Source: an uncultured Chloroflexota bacterium (lineage in GTDB: Bacteria > Chloroflexota > Dehalococcoidia > SAR202 > UBA11138). From it: 7,047 nucleotides of DNA. Each line of letters starts with the position of its first letter. Positions within the stretch are counted from its first letter, which is position 1. The stretch covers positions 1 to 7,047 of the forward strand of contig CAJWRP010000112.1 in NCBI GenBank assembly GCA_913046025.1, read 5' to 3'. The notes below the pieces were generated by a model. That model made no database searches. It had not been told where the DNA came from and was given only the letters and a program-made list of their open reading frames with translations. Of the stretch, positions 1 to 5,279 are shown one piece after another. The position numbers and the translations under genes are program-made.

Positions 1-150
1 GTTGCCAGGGTTTTGGAGGACGCTAGGCCATATATCAACCGCGCCGAATTGCTGTTTCGAGCGGGCCTGCCCGCGTTTGCTATCGCAGTCGTGACGGCAC
101 TGCTGATCGTTGGCCTGGACATGCCTGCGCTGAGGACACTGGCGCTCTAG
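1..150 (+). pseudogene. N-terminal fragment of the exosortase gene, ended by an in-frame TAG (5' end outside window)
   Basis: Frame 1 is open from the first base to TAG at 148-150 and encodes 49 residues. About 20 charged or mixed residues are followed by one hydrophobic helix (about residues 22-41, AGLPAFAIAVVTALLIVGL) and a short tail. The next gene continues in the same frame straight after the TAG. The joined product has the order typical of exosortases: short N-terminus, first membrane helix, a link of about 30 residues, the G-T-V segment, then the catalytic Cys. I infer that this is the real N-terminus of the exosortase, cut off by a nonsense mutation, a base error or, less likely, a read-through codon. 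The other reading is that it is the C-terminus of an unrelated membrane protein whose gene starts upstream. No start codon can be fixed because the window cuts the gene. Confidence 0.5.
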
Positions 151-171
151 ACGGCGGAGTGGACCGGCCTG

Positions 172-1053
172 GTGCTGACCGCTCTGGGAGCACAGGTCAC
201 GGTAAGTGGCACTGTCGTGGCTTCAGAAGCGTTCGCACTGGATGTGGTTACGGAGTGTCTGGCGCTAGGGCCAATGCTGCTGTTTGTGGCCGCGGTGCTG
301 GCGTATCCCAAGAGCATGTCCTATAAAACAAAAGGTCTGCCTGTGGGAGTCGCGGCCATTATGGGCGTAAACCTTATAAGGATAGTCAGCCTATTCTTCT
401 TGGGCTCCATATTTCCTCAGCTACTGGAAGTTATTCACCTGCTGGTGTGGCAGTCCTTAATGGTCTTGCTGGCTGTAGCCGTGTGGTTAATATGGTCACA
501 AGATCAGTTCAAATCTGGCAATGATGGTTTGTTGCAAAATATATTTTGGGCGTTAGCTGCCCTGGTGGTGCTGTGTCTTGCATGGCTTGGCATTGCTGGT
601 GAGTATAACCAGGCTGTGGAATCAACGGCTTCATCATTGCTAGTAGGTAGCGTCAGCGTAGAGTCCGTAGGACTACATCTGATGATTGTTGGTGCAGCGG
701 ACAGAGCACCAGTGGTCGTTCCCGGCTTTACCAAGCAGTGGGGTATTCTCTTTTTAACCTCTATAATAGCTGTCACTTCGGCGATAACCATTCGTAGTCG
801 AGTGAAATGGATATTTGTAACGGCGGCGATAGCCTACGTTTTGCAGTCTGCCAGCATAACTGTGTTGGCGCTGGTTTTCGATTATGGTCCGCCGGTCCTG
901 AGACGAATGGCCATGGACATTTTTGTTAGCTTCTGGGCTTTGGTCCCGATTCTTCTGGTTGGCGTCGGGTGCTTGTCATTTTGGCAAAATCGTAGGCTAT
1001 CGTTATTTCGTGACTTGAAATTGAATAAGAATATTTGTGGAGTGAGTATATGA
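172..1053 (+). CDS. exosortase/archaeosortase family membrane protein (XrtH-like), possibly 5'-truncated
   Basis: Exosortases are membrane cysteine transpeptidases that cleave C-terminal sorting signals (PEP-CTERM type) of exported proteins. Counting from GTG 172, the three family residues are present: C29 in VVTECLALG, R70 in GVNLIRIVSLF and H89 in LEVIHLLVW. The spacing and the RIVSLF...P...H..VWQ pattern recall the XrtH branch. Several membrane helices surround them. After the exosortase core (to about residue 110) comes an unusual tail: a helix near 123-142, a short probably extracytoplasmic stretch (143-186) and three more helices (189-207, 212-236, 247-271). The GTG start is weak. The nearest GGAG (156-159) lies 12 nt upstream, and starting here omits the usual first helix, which is encoded in frame just before the TAG at 148-150. 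The stop overlaps the next start as ATGA. No sorting-signal substrate is seen in the window. Family call is fairly sure; subfamily and activity are not. Confidence 0.75.
   Translation: MLTALGAQVTVSGTVVASEAFALDVVTECLALGPMLLFVAAVLAYPKSMSYKTKGLPVGVAAIMGVNLIRIVSLFFLGSIFPQLLEVIHLLVWQSLMVLLAVAVWLIWSQDQFKSGNDGLLQNIFWALAALVVLCLAWLGIAGEYNQAVESTASSLLVGSVSVESVGLHLMIVGAADRAPVVVPGFTKQWGILFLTSIIAVTSAITIRSRVKWIFVTAAIAYVLQSASITVLALVFDYGPPVLRRMAMDIFVSFWALVPILLVGVGCLSFWQNRRLSLFRDLKLNKNICGVSI
1039..1042 (+). promoter_or_regulatory. Shine-Dalgarno GGAG that sets the serine hydrolase start
   Basis: GGAG lies 7 nt before ATG 1050, inside the end of the exosortase gene. It supports ATG 1050 over the in-frame TTG at 1035, which would place the site inside the coding region. 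With the ATGA overlap at 1050-1053 it suggests translational coupling. Confidence 0.6.
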
Positions 1054-2258
1054 ACGTAGTTTTACCGGAGGAGGTCGGCTTTTCGTCCGACAGGCTAGGT
1101 CGTATTAACAAGTTGATTCAGGGATATGTGGATGAAGGCAAGCTGGCCGGGGCCGTGACTATGCTGTCTCGCGAAGGAGAGGTATTTCATTTCGAGTCCC
1201 ATGGTCTTGCTGATATCGATGGCGCCCTTCCGATGGAGAAGGACAGCATATTTCGCATCTACTCCATGACCAAGCCCATCACCAGCGTGGCCGTCATGAT
1301 GCTGTACGAAGAGGGCCACTTCTCCCTGGACGATCCCGTCGGTAAGTTCATACCGGAACTGGGTCGAATGAAGGTCTACGATGGCATGGGCGAACGAGGC
1401 ATGAGGCTTGTGGAACAGGACAAACCCATCACTATTCGACACCTACTGACTCACACTTCAGGCCTCAGTATGGGTAGCCATAAGGACTCGCCTGTGGAGG
1501 AGCAATATAGGCAGTCGGACATGATGGACCCGCAAAGCAATCTGCCAGAGATGGTTAAAAAGCTGAGCGCCCTGCCGCTGCTAACTCAGCCGGGTGCCAA
1601 GTGGCGTTACAGTAGAGCCACCGACGTTCTGGGCTGTCTAGTTCAAGTCATCTCTGGCCAGCCATTTGACGAGTTCCTTCAGGAGAGAATTCTAGAACCA
1701 CTGGGCATGGTGGATACGGCGTTCTACGTTTCCGAAGAGAAACTGGACCGGCTTGCCTCAGTGTACGGACCGAAGTCTGACGGCAGCATAGAGGAACTAG
1801 ACAATACGCTAGTGAACAAGTTTAAGGCTCCGCACACATTGTTCTCCGGCGGCGGCGGCCTGACATCAACGGCTGAGGACTACATGCGATTCAGCCAGAT
1901 GCTGTGCAACGAGGGTGAGCTGGACGACGTTCGCATTCTGGGTCCGAAAACTGTTGAGATGATGACGTCGAATCATCTGCCAGAGTCGTTGAAGCCTTTT
2001 GCCGTGGGTCAGAGTAATGCATCAGACACGCGCGGCTGTGGGTTTGGCCTGGGCTTCAGAGTAGTTATGGACATCGCCGAACATGGCATCCTCGGCTCGG
2101 AGGGCATTTATTCTTGGGGCGGCGCTGCTAGCACAATATTTTGGGTGGATCCTATGGAGGACATGGTGGCGATACTGCTAACGCAGATGATGCCTAGCTC
2201 TACCTATCCCTTGCGCCGGGAGTTCCAGGTCGCAACTTATCAGGCTCTGACGGACTAA
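1050..2258 (+). CDS. beta-lactamase-fold serine hydrolase (class C / family VIII esterase type)
   Basis: This 402-residue protein belongs to the class C beta-lactamase, penicillin-binding protein and family VIII carboxylesterase superfamily, whose members hydrolyse esters or amides through an acyl-serine intermediate. Visible motifs are S72-M-T-K75 (nucleophile Ser and general-base Lys), HLLTHTSGL at 131-139, Y187-S-R189 in place of the YxN motif, a GGGGL turn at 267-271, and W356-GG near the C-terminus in place of the KTG/HTG triad. The YS-x and WGG variants are more usual in EstB-like esterases than in true beta-lactamases, so esterase activity is likelier than antibiotic resistance. I see no signal peptide, which fits a cytoplasmic enzyme. 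The length is normal for the family. ATG 1050 overlaps the exosortase stop by 4 nt, so the two genes share a transcript. Substrate is unknown; a link to exosortase function is only suggested by the coupling. Confidence 0.88.
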   Translation: MNVVLPEEVGFSSDRLGRINKLIQGYVDEGKLAGAVTMLSREGEVFHFESHGLADIDGALPMEKDSIFRIYSMTKPITSVAVMMLYEEGHFSLDDPVGKFIPELGRMKVYDGMGERGMRLVEQDKPITIRHLLTHTSGLSMGSHKDSPVEEQYRQSDMMDPQSNLPEMVKKLSALPLLTQPGAKWRYSRATDVLGCLVQVISGQPFDEFLQERILEPLGMVDTAFYVSEEKLDRLASVYGPKSDGSIEELDNTLVNKFKAPHTLFSGGGGLTSTAEDYMRFSQMLCNEGELDDVRILGPKTVEMMTSNHLPESLKPFAVGQSNASDTRGCGFGLGFRVVMDIAEHGILGSEGIYSWGGAASTIFWVDPMEDMVAILLTQMMPSSTYPLRREFQVATYQALTD

Positions 2259-2387
2259 AGCGGGGTGCAGTATCGGGGGATACGCAAAGCTTAGGCCTGC
2301 TAGTATCAAGGCAGAAAAATAGCCGGAATAAGCTAAGGCACATTCTAATGTGGGCGTCTTGCCAATAGATGTCCGGCGGTGGTATTA

Positions 2388-2412
2388 GGCCCGGCCATAT
2401 AATGGCCGGGCC
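2388..2412. terminator. perfect 11-bp GC-rich hairpin between convergent genes
   Basis: GGCCCGGCCAT (2388-2398) and ATGGCCGGGCC (2402-2412) are exact inverted repeats around a 3-nt loop. The hairpin lies 129 nt after the serine hydrolase stop and 14 nt after the minus-strand DUF5679 stop, where a shared bidirectional terminator is expected. Neither strand has a clear T-tract after the stem, so it is not a textbook intrinsic terminator. It may instead protect RNA ends or stop transcription with help from Rho. Confidence 0.55.
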
Positions 2413-2426
2413 AGGCAAACTATAAG

Positions 2427-2570
2427 TTAAGAAGCCTTGCCGATTCTAAATACCGTTGATGCACATACGGAGCACTTACCCCGGGTCGCGGGCCTTCCAT
2501 TCTTGAGTGTAACCTGCTCTGCGGAATCGATCTCCCGATGAGCTCGACACTTAAGGCAATAGGCTTCCAT
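2427..2570 (-). CDS. small zinc-ribbon protein, DUF5679 type
   Basis: A 47-residue minus-strand gene starts at ATG 2570 and ends with TAA at 2427-2429. It has two CxxC pairs: C5-L-K-C8 near the N-terminus and C33-S-V-C36 after a basic middle segment (TLKNGRPATRGKC), the layout of a four-cysteine zinc ribbon. The sequence begins MEAYCLKCRAHREI, holds VTLKNGRPAT and ends near FRIGKAS, which I recognise as the DUF5679 pattern. Its function is not established. A strong AGGAGGT ribosome site lies just upstream and a candidate promoter lies about 110 nt upstream. It stands alone and converges with the serine hydrolase. The conserved pattern, good ribosome site and flanking hairpin make it a real gene despite its size. 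It may bind nucleic acid or a protein partner, but that is inference. Confidence 0.85.
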   Translation of the reverse strand: MEAYCLKCRAHREIDSAEQVTLKNGRPATRGKCSVCASTVFRIGKAS

Positions 2571-2575
2571 GGGAT

Positions 2576-2582
2576 ACCTCCT
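2576..2582 (-). promoter_or_regulatory. strong Shine-Dalgarno (AGGAGGT) of the DUF5679 gene
   Basis: Read on the minus strand, AGGAGGT is followed by 5 nt and then ATG 2570. This near-perfect site fixes the start and is the best ribosome site in the window. Confidence 0.75.
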
Positions 2583-2680
2583 ACAGTAATAAAGTGATTA
2601 ATGGTGCTTGTGTTTGCCTGACGGATTCAAAATGCATGAAACTCTCAAATAAGGGTCTTATAAGCTGAATCTACGTAATT

Positions 2681-2710
2681 ATTATAGTCAACGGCTCGAT
2701 AACGGAACAA
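2681..2710 (-). promoter_or_regulatory. candidate sigma70 promoter for the DUF5679 gene
   Basis: On the minus strand a perfect TATAAT (-10, at 2686-2681) follows TTGTTC (-35, at 2710-2705, three of six matches) with an 18-nt spacer. The predicted leader is about 100 nt. The -35 is weak, and AT-rich DNA makes such matches easier by chance. Confidence 0.4.
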
Positions 2711-2715
2711 CCCCC

Positions 2716-2744
2716 TTGAGACATAATTTAAGGTAGAGAATAAT
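2716..2744 (+). promoter_or_regulatory. candidate strong sigma70 promoter facing the flippase remnant
   Basis: TTGAGA (2716-2721, five of six) and AATAAT (2739-2744, five of six) are separated by exactly 17 nt. It is the best two-box promoter match I noticed in the window, yet no intact gene follows; transcription would enter the hairpin at 2800-2817 and the flippase-like remnant. Its -35 box is only 5 nt from that of the minus-strand promoter. Confidence 0.45.
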
Positions 2745-2818
2745 AATTTCCTAGTCAATGTCAAAATTCTTTTGCATCGTGTAGGTCGAATTTCATTTAA
2801 ATTGCCATTTGGTAATTA

Positions 2819-3001
2819 TTGTTTTGGCTATACTCACACCTATGCATACTCACATTAGGAATTAGCTACCTTCTTCTCCCGTGTTACGGTATTGTCAGCG
2901 CCGGCTTAGGGTTCCTCATTTCCCAGATGGCTGTGGCTGCTTTCCTGCTGCCCAGTATCTTGACGAAGCGAAACAGGGCCGTAGCGCAAGTAGACAAATA
3001 A
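2819..3001 (+). pseudogene. C-terminal remnant of a polysaccharide flippase (Wzx/MATE-like), or a small two-helix membrane protein
   Basis: The open frame gives 60 residues from a TTG at 2819, with no Shine-Dalgarno before it and in-frame stops at 2798 and 2813. Two hydrophobic helices (about residues 6-27 and 29-48) are joined by PCYGIVSAGLGFLISQ and followed by a basic tail TKRNR. The P.YGI.GA.L..LISQ...A..L.P pattern is what the last two helices of polysaccharide transporters of the Wzx/MVF fold look like. Those proteins have 12-14 helices and over 400 residues, so this would be only the tail of one. No matching N-terminal coding sequence is visible in the AT-rich DNA before it. I infer a remnant left by deletion. 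A functional small membrane protein is possible but lacks a credible start. Confidence 0.45.
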
Positions 3002-3097
3002 TCCTCCTCTGCAAGTAATCAGCGTCACAGGGCGGACCGTGATCTGCTGCGCCTAAGATTTCCTCCATCTCCTCCTGTACCTCAATGCCGGCAGTGC

Positions 3098-3106
3098 TGC
3101 TATAAT
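3098..3106 (+). promoter_or_regulatory. extended -10 promoter (TGCTATAAT) for the methyltransferase gene
   Basis: TGC directly precedes a perfect TATAAT at 3101-3106, the extended -10 arrangement that works without a good -35 box; none is visible near 3078-3083. Transcription would begin near 3112-3114, leaving a leader of about 30 nt that carries the GGAG ribosome site. Confidence 0.5.
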
Positions 3107-3131
3107 TCTGGCGACATTTAACCAGGGCATT

Positions 3132-3135
3132 GGAG
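3132..3135 (+). promoter_or_regulatory. Shine-Dalgarno GGAG that favours GTG 3142
   Basis: GGAG is 6 nt before GTG 3142. The earlier in-frame TTG at 3130 overlaps this site and has no comparable site of its own, so GTG 3142 is preferred. Confidence 0.5.
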
Positions 3136-3141
3136 AAGACC

Positions 3142-3783
3142 GTGCCAGAAGAACCAGAAGGCTACATCAATTATGTTCAGCGAGTATATGAGTCGCAGAG
3201 CAACGGTGAATTGGCCTCCAATTATGACGCCTGGGCAGACACTTACGACCGGGATACTATCGACAACTGGGGCCGACGAGATCCTGACGTCGGTGCAGCT
3301 GTGTTTGCCAAGCATGTTGATATAGATGCTCGGGTACTAGACGCCGGGGCAGGAACTGGTATCGTAGGCAAACTCTTGGCGGATAAGGGCTACCGCCACA
3401 TCGTTGGAATCGACCTTTCAAATGGCATGTTGGAGCAGGCGCAGTTGAAGGACGTTTACGATGACCTCCGCCAGATGGCCCTTGGGGATCACCTTGACTT
3501 TCCAATTGGCGAATTCGACGCCGTCATTAGCATCGGAGTCTTCACGCAAGGTCATGCTCGTCCAAGTTCTTTCGATGAGCTAATCCGAGTGGTGCGCCCA
3601 GGAGGAAAGATTGCCTTCGGTCTGCGCACTGATGTGTATGAAGACGAAGGCTTCAAGGAAAAGCAGGCCGACCTGGAAACGGAAGGGAAATGGAAGCTCA
3701 TTGAGCGCTCCAAGGATTTCCTGGCGATGCCAAAGAGGCAGTTGGATAAGTACAACAACATTTGGGTCTACGAAGTTATTTAA
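3142..3783 (+). CDS. class I SAM-dependent methyltransferase, METTL27-like
   Basis: This 213-residue protein (217 if the TTG at 3130 is used) has the class I methyltransferase fold. The N-terminal YDAWADTYDRD (28-38) is followed by motif I VLDAGAGTGIVG (65-76), which binds S-adenosylmethionine, the acidic residue D91 in GIDLSNGML, GEFDAVISIGVFTQGH (123-138) and the RVVRPGGKIAF strand (149-159). The YD.WA..YD.D opening, the ML.QA..K..Y..L segment and the GVFT.GH stretch match the METTL27 (Williams-Beuren region) family, which is also found in bacteria and whose substrate is not established. It is probably cytoplasmic and soluble. An extended -10 promoter lies just upstream. The gap of about 147 nt to the next gene leaves it unclear whether it is co-transcribed with the CoA-transferase. 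The methyl acceptor cannot be predicted. Confidence 0.85.
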   Translation: MPEEPEGYINYVQRVYESQSNGELASNYDAWADTYDRDTIDNWGRRDPDVGAAVFAKHVDIDARVLDAGAGTGIVGKLLADKGYRHIVGIDLSNGMLEQAQLKDVYDDLRQMALGDHLDFPIGEFDAVISIGVFTQGHARPSSFDELIRVVRPGGKIAFGLRTDVYEDEGFKEKQADLETEGKWKLIERSKDFLAMPKRQLDKYNNIWVYEVI

Positions 3784-3797
3784 TGTAAGAGTAGAGG

Positions 3798-3827
3798 GCT
3801 CGCTGCCAACCGGCATCCGCCGCGAGC
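3798..3827 (+). terminator. weak hairpin after the methyltransferase gene
   Basis: GCTCGC (3798-3803) pairs with GCGAGC (3822-3827), and inside it TGCC (3804-3807) pairs with GGCA (3812-3815) around AACC, leaving a 6-nt bulge. It sits 15 nt past the methyltransferase stop. No T-tract follows, so it is at most an imperfect terminator or processing site. Confidence 0.25.
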
Positions 3828-3930
3828 AGGCGTCACAAATATTTCAAGTATTTGTCATGAGGACACGATCCAATTTCGGGTTTATATCGAGTAGCCGATA
3901 CGCTCAATATCCAAGAACAATGGAGGAATG

Positions 3931-5157
3931 ATGCAGCCGCTAAGTGATATTCGAGTGCTGGCCGTAACCGGCTTCTTGGCCGGACCCTACACCAGCATGA
4001 ACCTGGCCCGCATGGGCGCCGAGGTCATCAAGGTGGAGATGCCCGGCAAGGGCGACCCTGTGCGCAACAACGGTCCCTTTATAGGAACCGAAGGTAAGAA
4101 CCTGATGCCTAAGACCGATGACGACATCTCCACTCGCTTCCTAAAGCGAAACCAGGGAGTAAAGAGCGTTACGCTGAACCTGAAGTCCGCCGAAGGGAAG
4201 CAGATGTTCCTGGACATGGCCAAATCGGCTGACATAATGGTAGAGAACCTTTCCCCTGGCTCACTTTCGCGTATGGGGCTTGGCTACGACAACCTTGCCA
4301 AGGTTAATCCTAGAATCATCTACTGCTCGATATCTGGCTACGGTCAGACAGGCGAATATTCGGATAAACCTGCCCACGACCCGCAGATTCAGGCAATGAG
4401 TGGCCTGATGGAGATCAACGGGCACCCTGATGGTCCGCCGACGCGCGTGGGTTTTTATATTGGAGACCTGGTCACTCCGCTGTTTGCCTGCTATTCCATC
4501 ATGCTGGCGTTGCGGGAGCGGGAGAAGACCGGTACCGGGCAGTTCCTGGATGTCTCCATGATGGACACACTCACGTCTCTCATGTTCATGGATACTTTGG
4601 AGGATGACGTGGAGATGGGCCTCCCTTTGCGCATGGGTAATACAACCCGTGGTGGCCCTACCGGCCTATACCACACTAGTGACGGGGAGGTTATTATCAC
4701 TGCAGCTAGCGATGATCAGTGGAAGCGGCTGGTAGTGGCCCTCGGAGCACCCGAGCTGGTGGAGGACATTCGATTTAAGGAGTTTCACAGCAGAGTAAGC
4801 AACGTTATTGAGACAAGACGGGTCATTCAGGATATGGTTAGTAAGCTCACCAGGGATGAAGCAATGAATATCCTTGAGGCTGGTGACGTGCCTTGCAGTC
4901 TGGTTCGCACTGTCGCTGAGGTCCGGGATGATAAGCACTTTCGGGACAGGGGGAGCCTATTGCCCATGAGGCATGGCAAGATTGAAGGGGCCGTTCCTGG
5001 TATCTCATCTGGATTCCCTGTGCTGTTCTCTGATGGCGAAGTGCCCGAACCCTACGGCGCGCCAACCCTTGGGCAGCAAAACGTCGAAATCTACCGTAAG
5101 CTTCTCGACATCGACGAGGAGACTCTCGCACGTCTCAAGTCAGAAGGCATCGTGTAA
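3931..5157 (+). CDS. class III (CaiB/BaiF family) CoA-transferase
   Basis: Family members move CoA from an acyl-CoA donor to a carboxylic acid through an aspartyl-CoA thioester and act as interlocked dimers in the cytoplasm. The N-terminal IRVLAVTGFLAGPYTSMNLA, the GAEVIKVE strand and RNQGVKSVTLNLKS are typical. The catalytic aspartate is D150 in AHDPQIQAMSGL (counting from ATG 3931), preceded by SISGYGQTG. GTGQFLDVSMMD near 200 and the C-terminal GAPTLGQQN are also family features. At 408 residues it is full length. Two ATGs are adjacent: 3928 is only 1 nt from GGAGG (3922-3926), while 3931 is 4 nt away and is preferred. Its neighbours downstream are a CitE-like lyase and a GMC oxidoreductase, so it probably activates a small hydroxy- or dicarboxylic acid as a CoA ester for that lyase. 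Substrate and CoA donor cannot be read from sequence alone. Confidence 0.93.
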   Translation: MQPLSDIRVLAVTGFLAGPYTSMNLARMGAEVIKVEMPGKGDPVRNNGPFIGTEGKNLMPKTDDDISTRFLKRNQGVKSVTLNLKSAEGKQMFLDMAKSADIMVENLSPGSLSRMGLGYDNLAKVNPRIIYCSISGYGQTGEYSDKPAHDPQIQAMSGLMEINGHPDGPPTRVGFYIGDLVTPLFACYSIMLALREREKTGTGQFLDVSMMDTLTSLMFMDTLEDDVEMGLPLRMGNTTRGGPTGLYHTSDGEVIITAASDDQWKRLVVALGAPELVEDIRFKEFHSRVSNVIETRRVIQDMVSKLTRDEAMNILEAGDVPCSLVRTVAEVRDDKHFRDRGSLLPMRHGKIEGAVPGISSGFPVLFSDGEVPEPYGAPTLGQQNVEIYRKLLDIDEETLARLKSEGIV

Positions 5158-5279
5158 TCCACTTTGGTTCTGACTAGGTAACTCGTAAAAGGAAGTCCGA
5201 ATGTGCCCCCAGATTCTCATTAGTCACCTACTTGGATGTGAGCAAGAGTCCTACGCCTAACTAAGTCACGGAGAAAATT

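Larger units (their letters stand above)
2571..2818. other. AT-rich intergenic region with divergent promoters
   Basis: This 248-nt gap is clearly richer in A and T than its surroundings and holds no open frame of note. It contains the ribosome site of the minus-strand gene, two candidate promoters pointing away from each other (given separately), the short palindrome CTTATAAG at 2657-2664, and a weak hairpin at 2800-2817 (AATTGCC / GGTAATT, one G-U pair, loop ATTT) followed by ATTGTTTT. Confidence 0.5.

Noticed and set aside
2270..2283. Small hairpin GTATC-GGGG-GATAC just after the serine hydrolase stop.
   Set aside because: Only 5 bp and no T-tract; too weak to call as a terminator, although it could add to the later 11-bp hairpin.
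2200..2418. Minus-strand 72-codon open frame running through the hairpin and into the serine hydrolase end.
   Set aside because: Odd composition, no ribosome site, overlaps the hairpin and the real hydrolase coding sequence; chance frame.
2916..3068. Minus-strand 50-codon open frame starting ATG 3068 with AGGAGGAG just upstream.
   Set aside because: The full AGGAGG is only 2 nt from the ATG, the frame lies antisense to the flippase-like remnant, and the sequence resembles no family I know and turns low-complexity near its end.
3852..3888. TTGTCA and a TTATAT-like box upstream of the CoA-transferase.
   Set aside because: The spacer is about 24 nt, too long for sigma70, and no other pairing gave a credible promoter.
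3611..3931. Plus-strand 106-codon frame bridging the methyltransferase end and the CoA-transferase start.
   Set aside because: Mostly an out-of-frame reading of the methyltransferase with a Ser/Arg/Lys/Thr-rich product typical of shadow frames.
4847..5131. Minus-strand 94-codon frame inside the CoA-transferase gene.
   Set aside because: Arg- and Cys-rich shadow of a conserved coding sequence with no ribosome site.
5158..5279. Possible promoter or leader element before the lyase gene.
   Set aside because: TTGGAT at 5232 has no good -10 box at the right distance, and I found no stable stem; only the ribosome site is supported.
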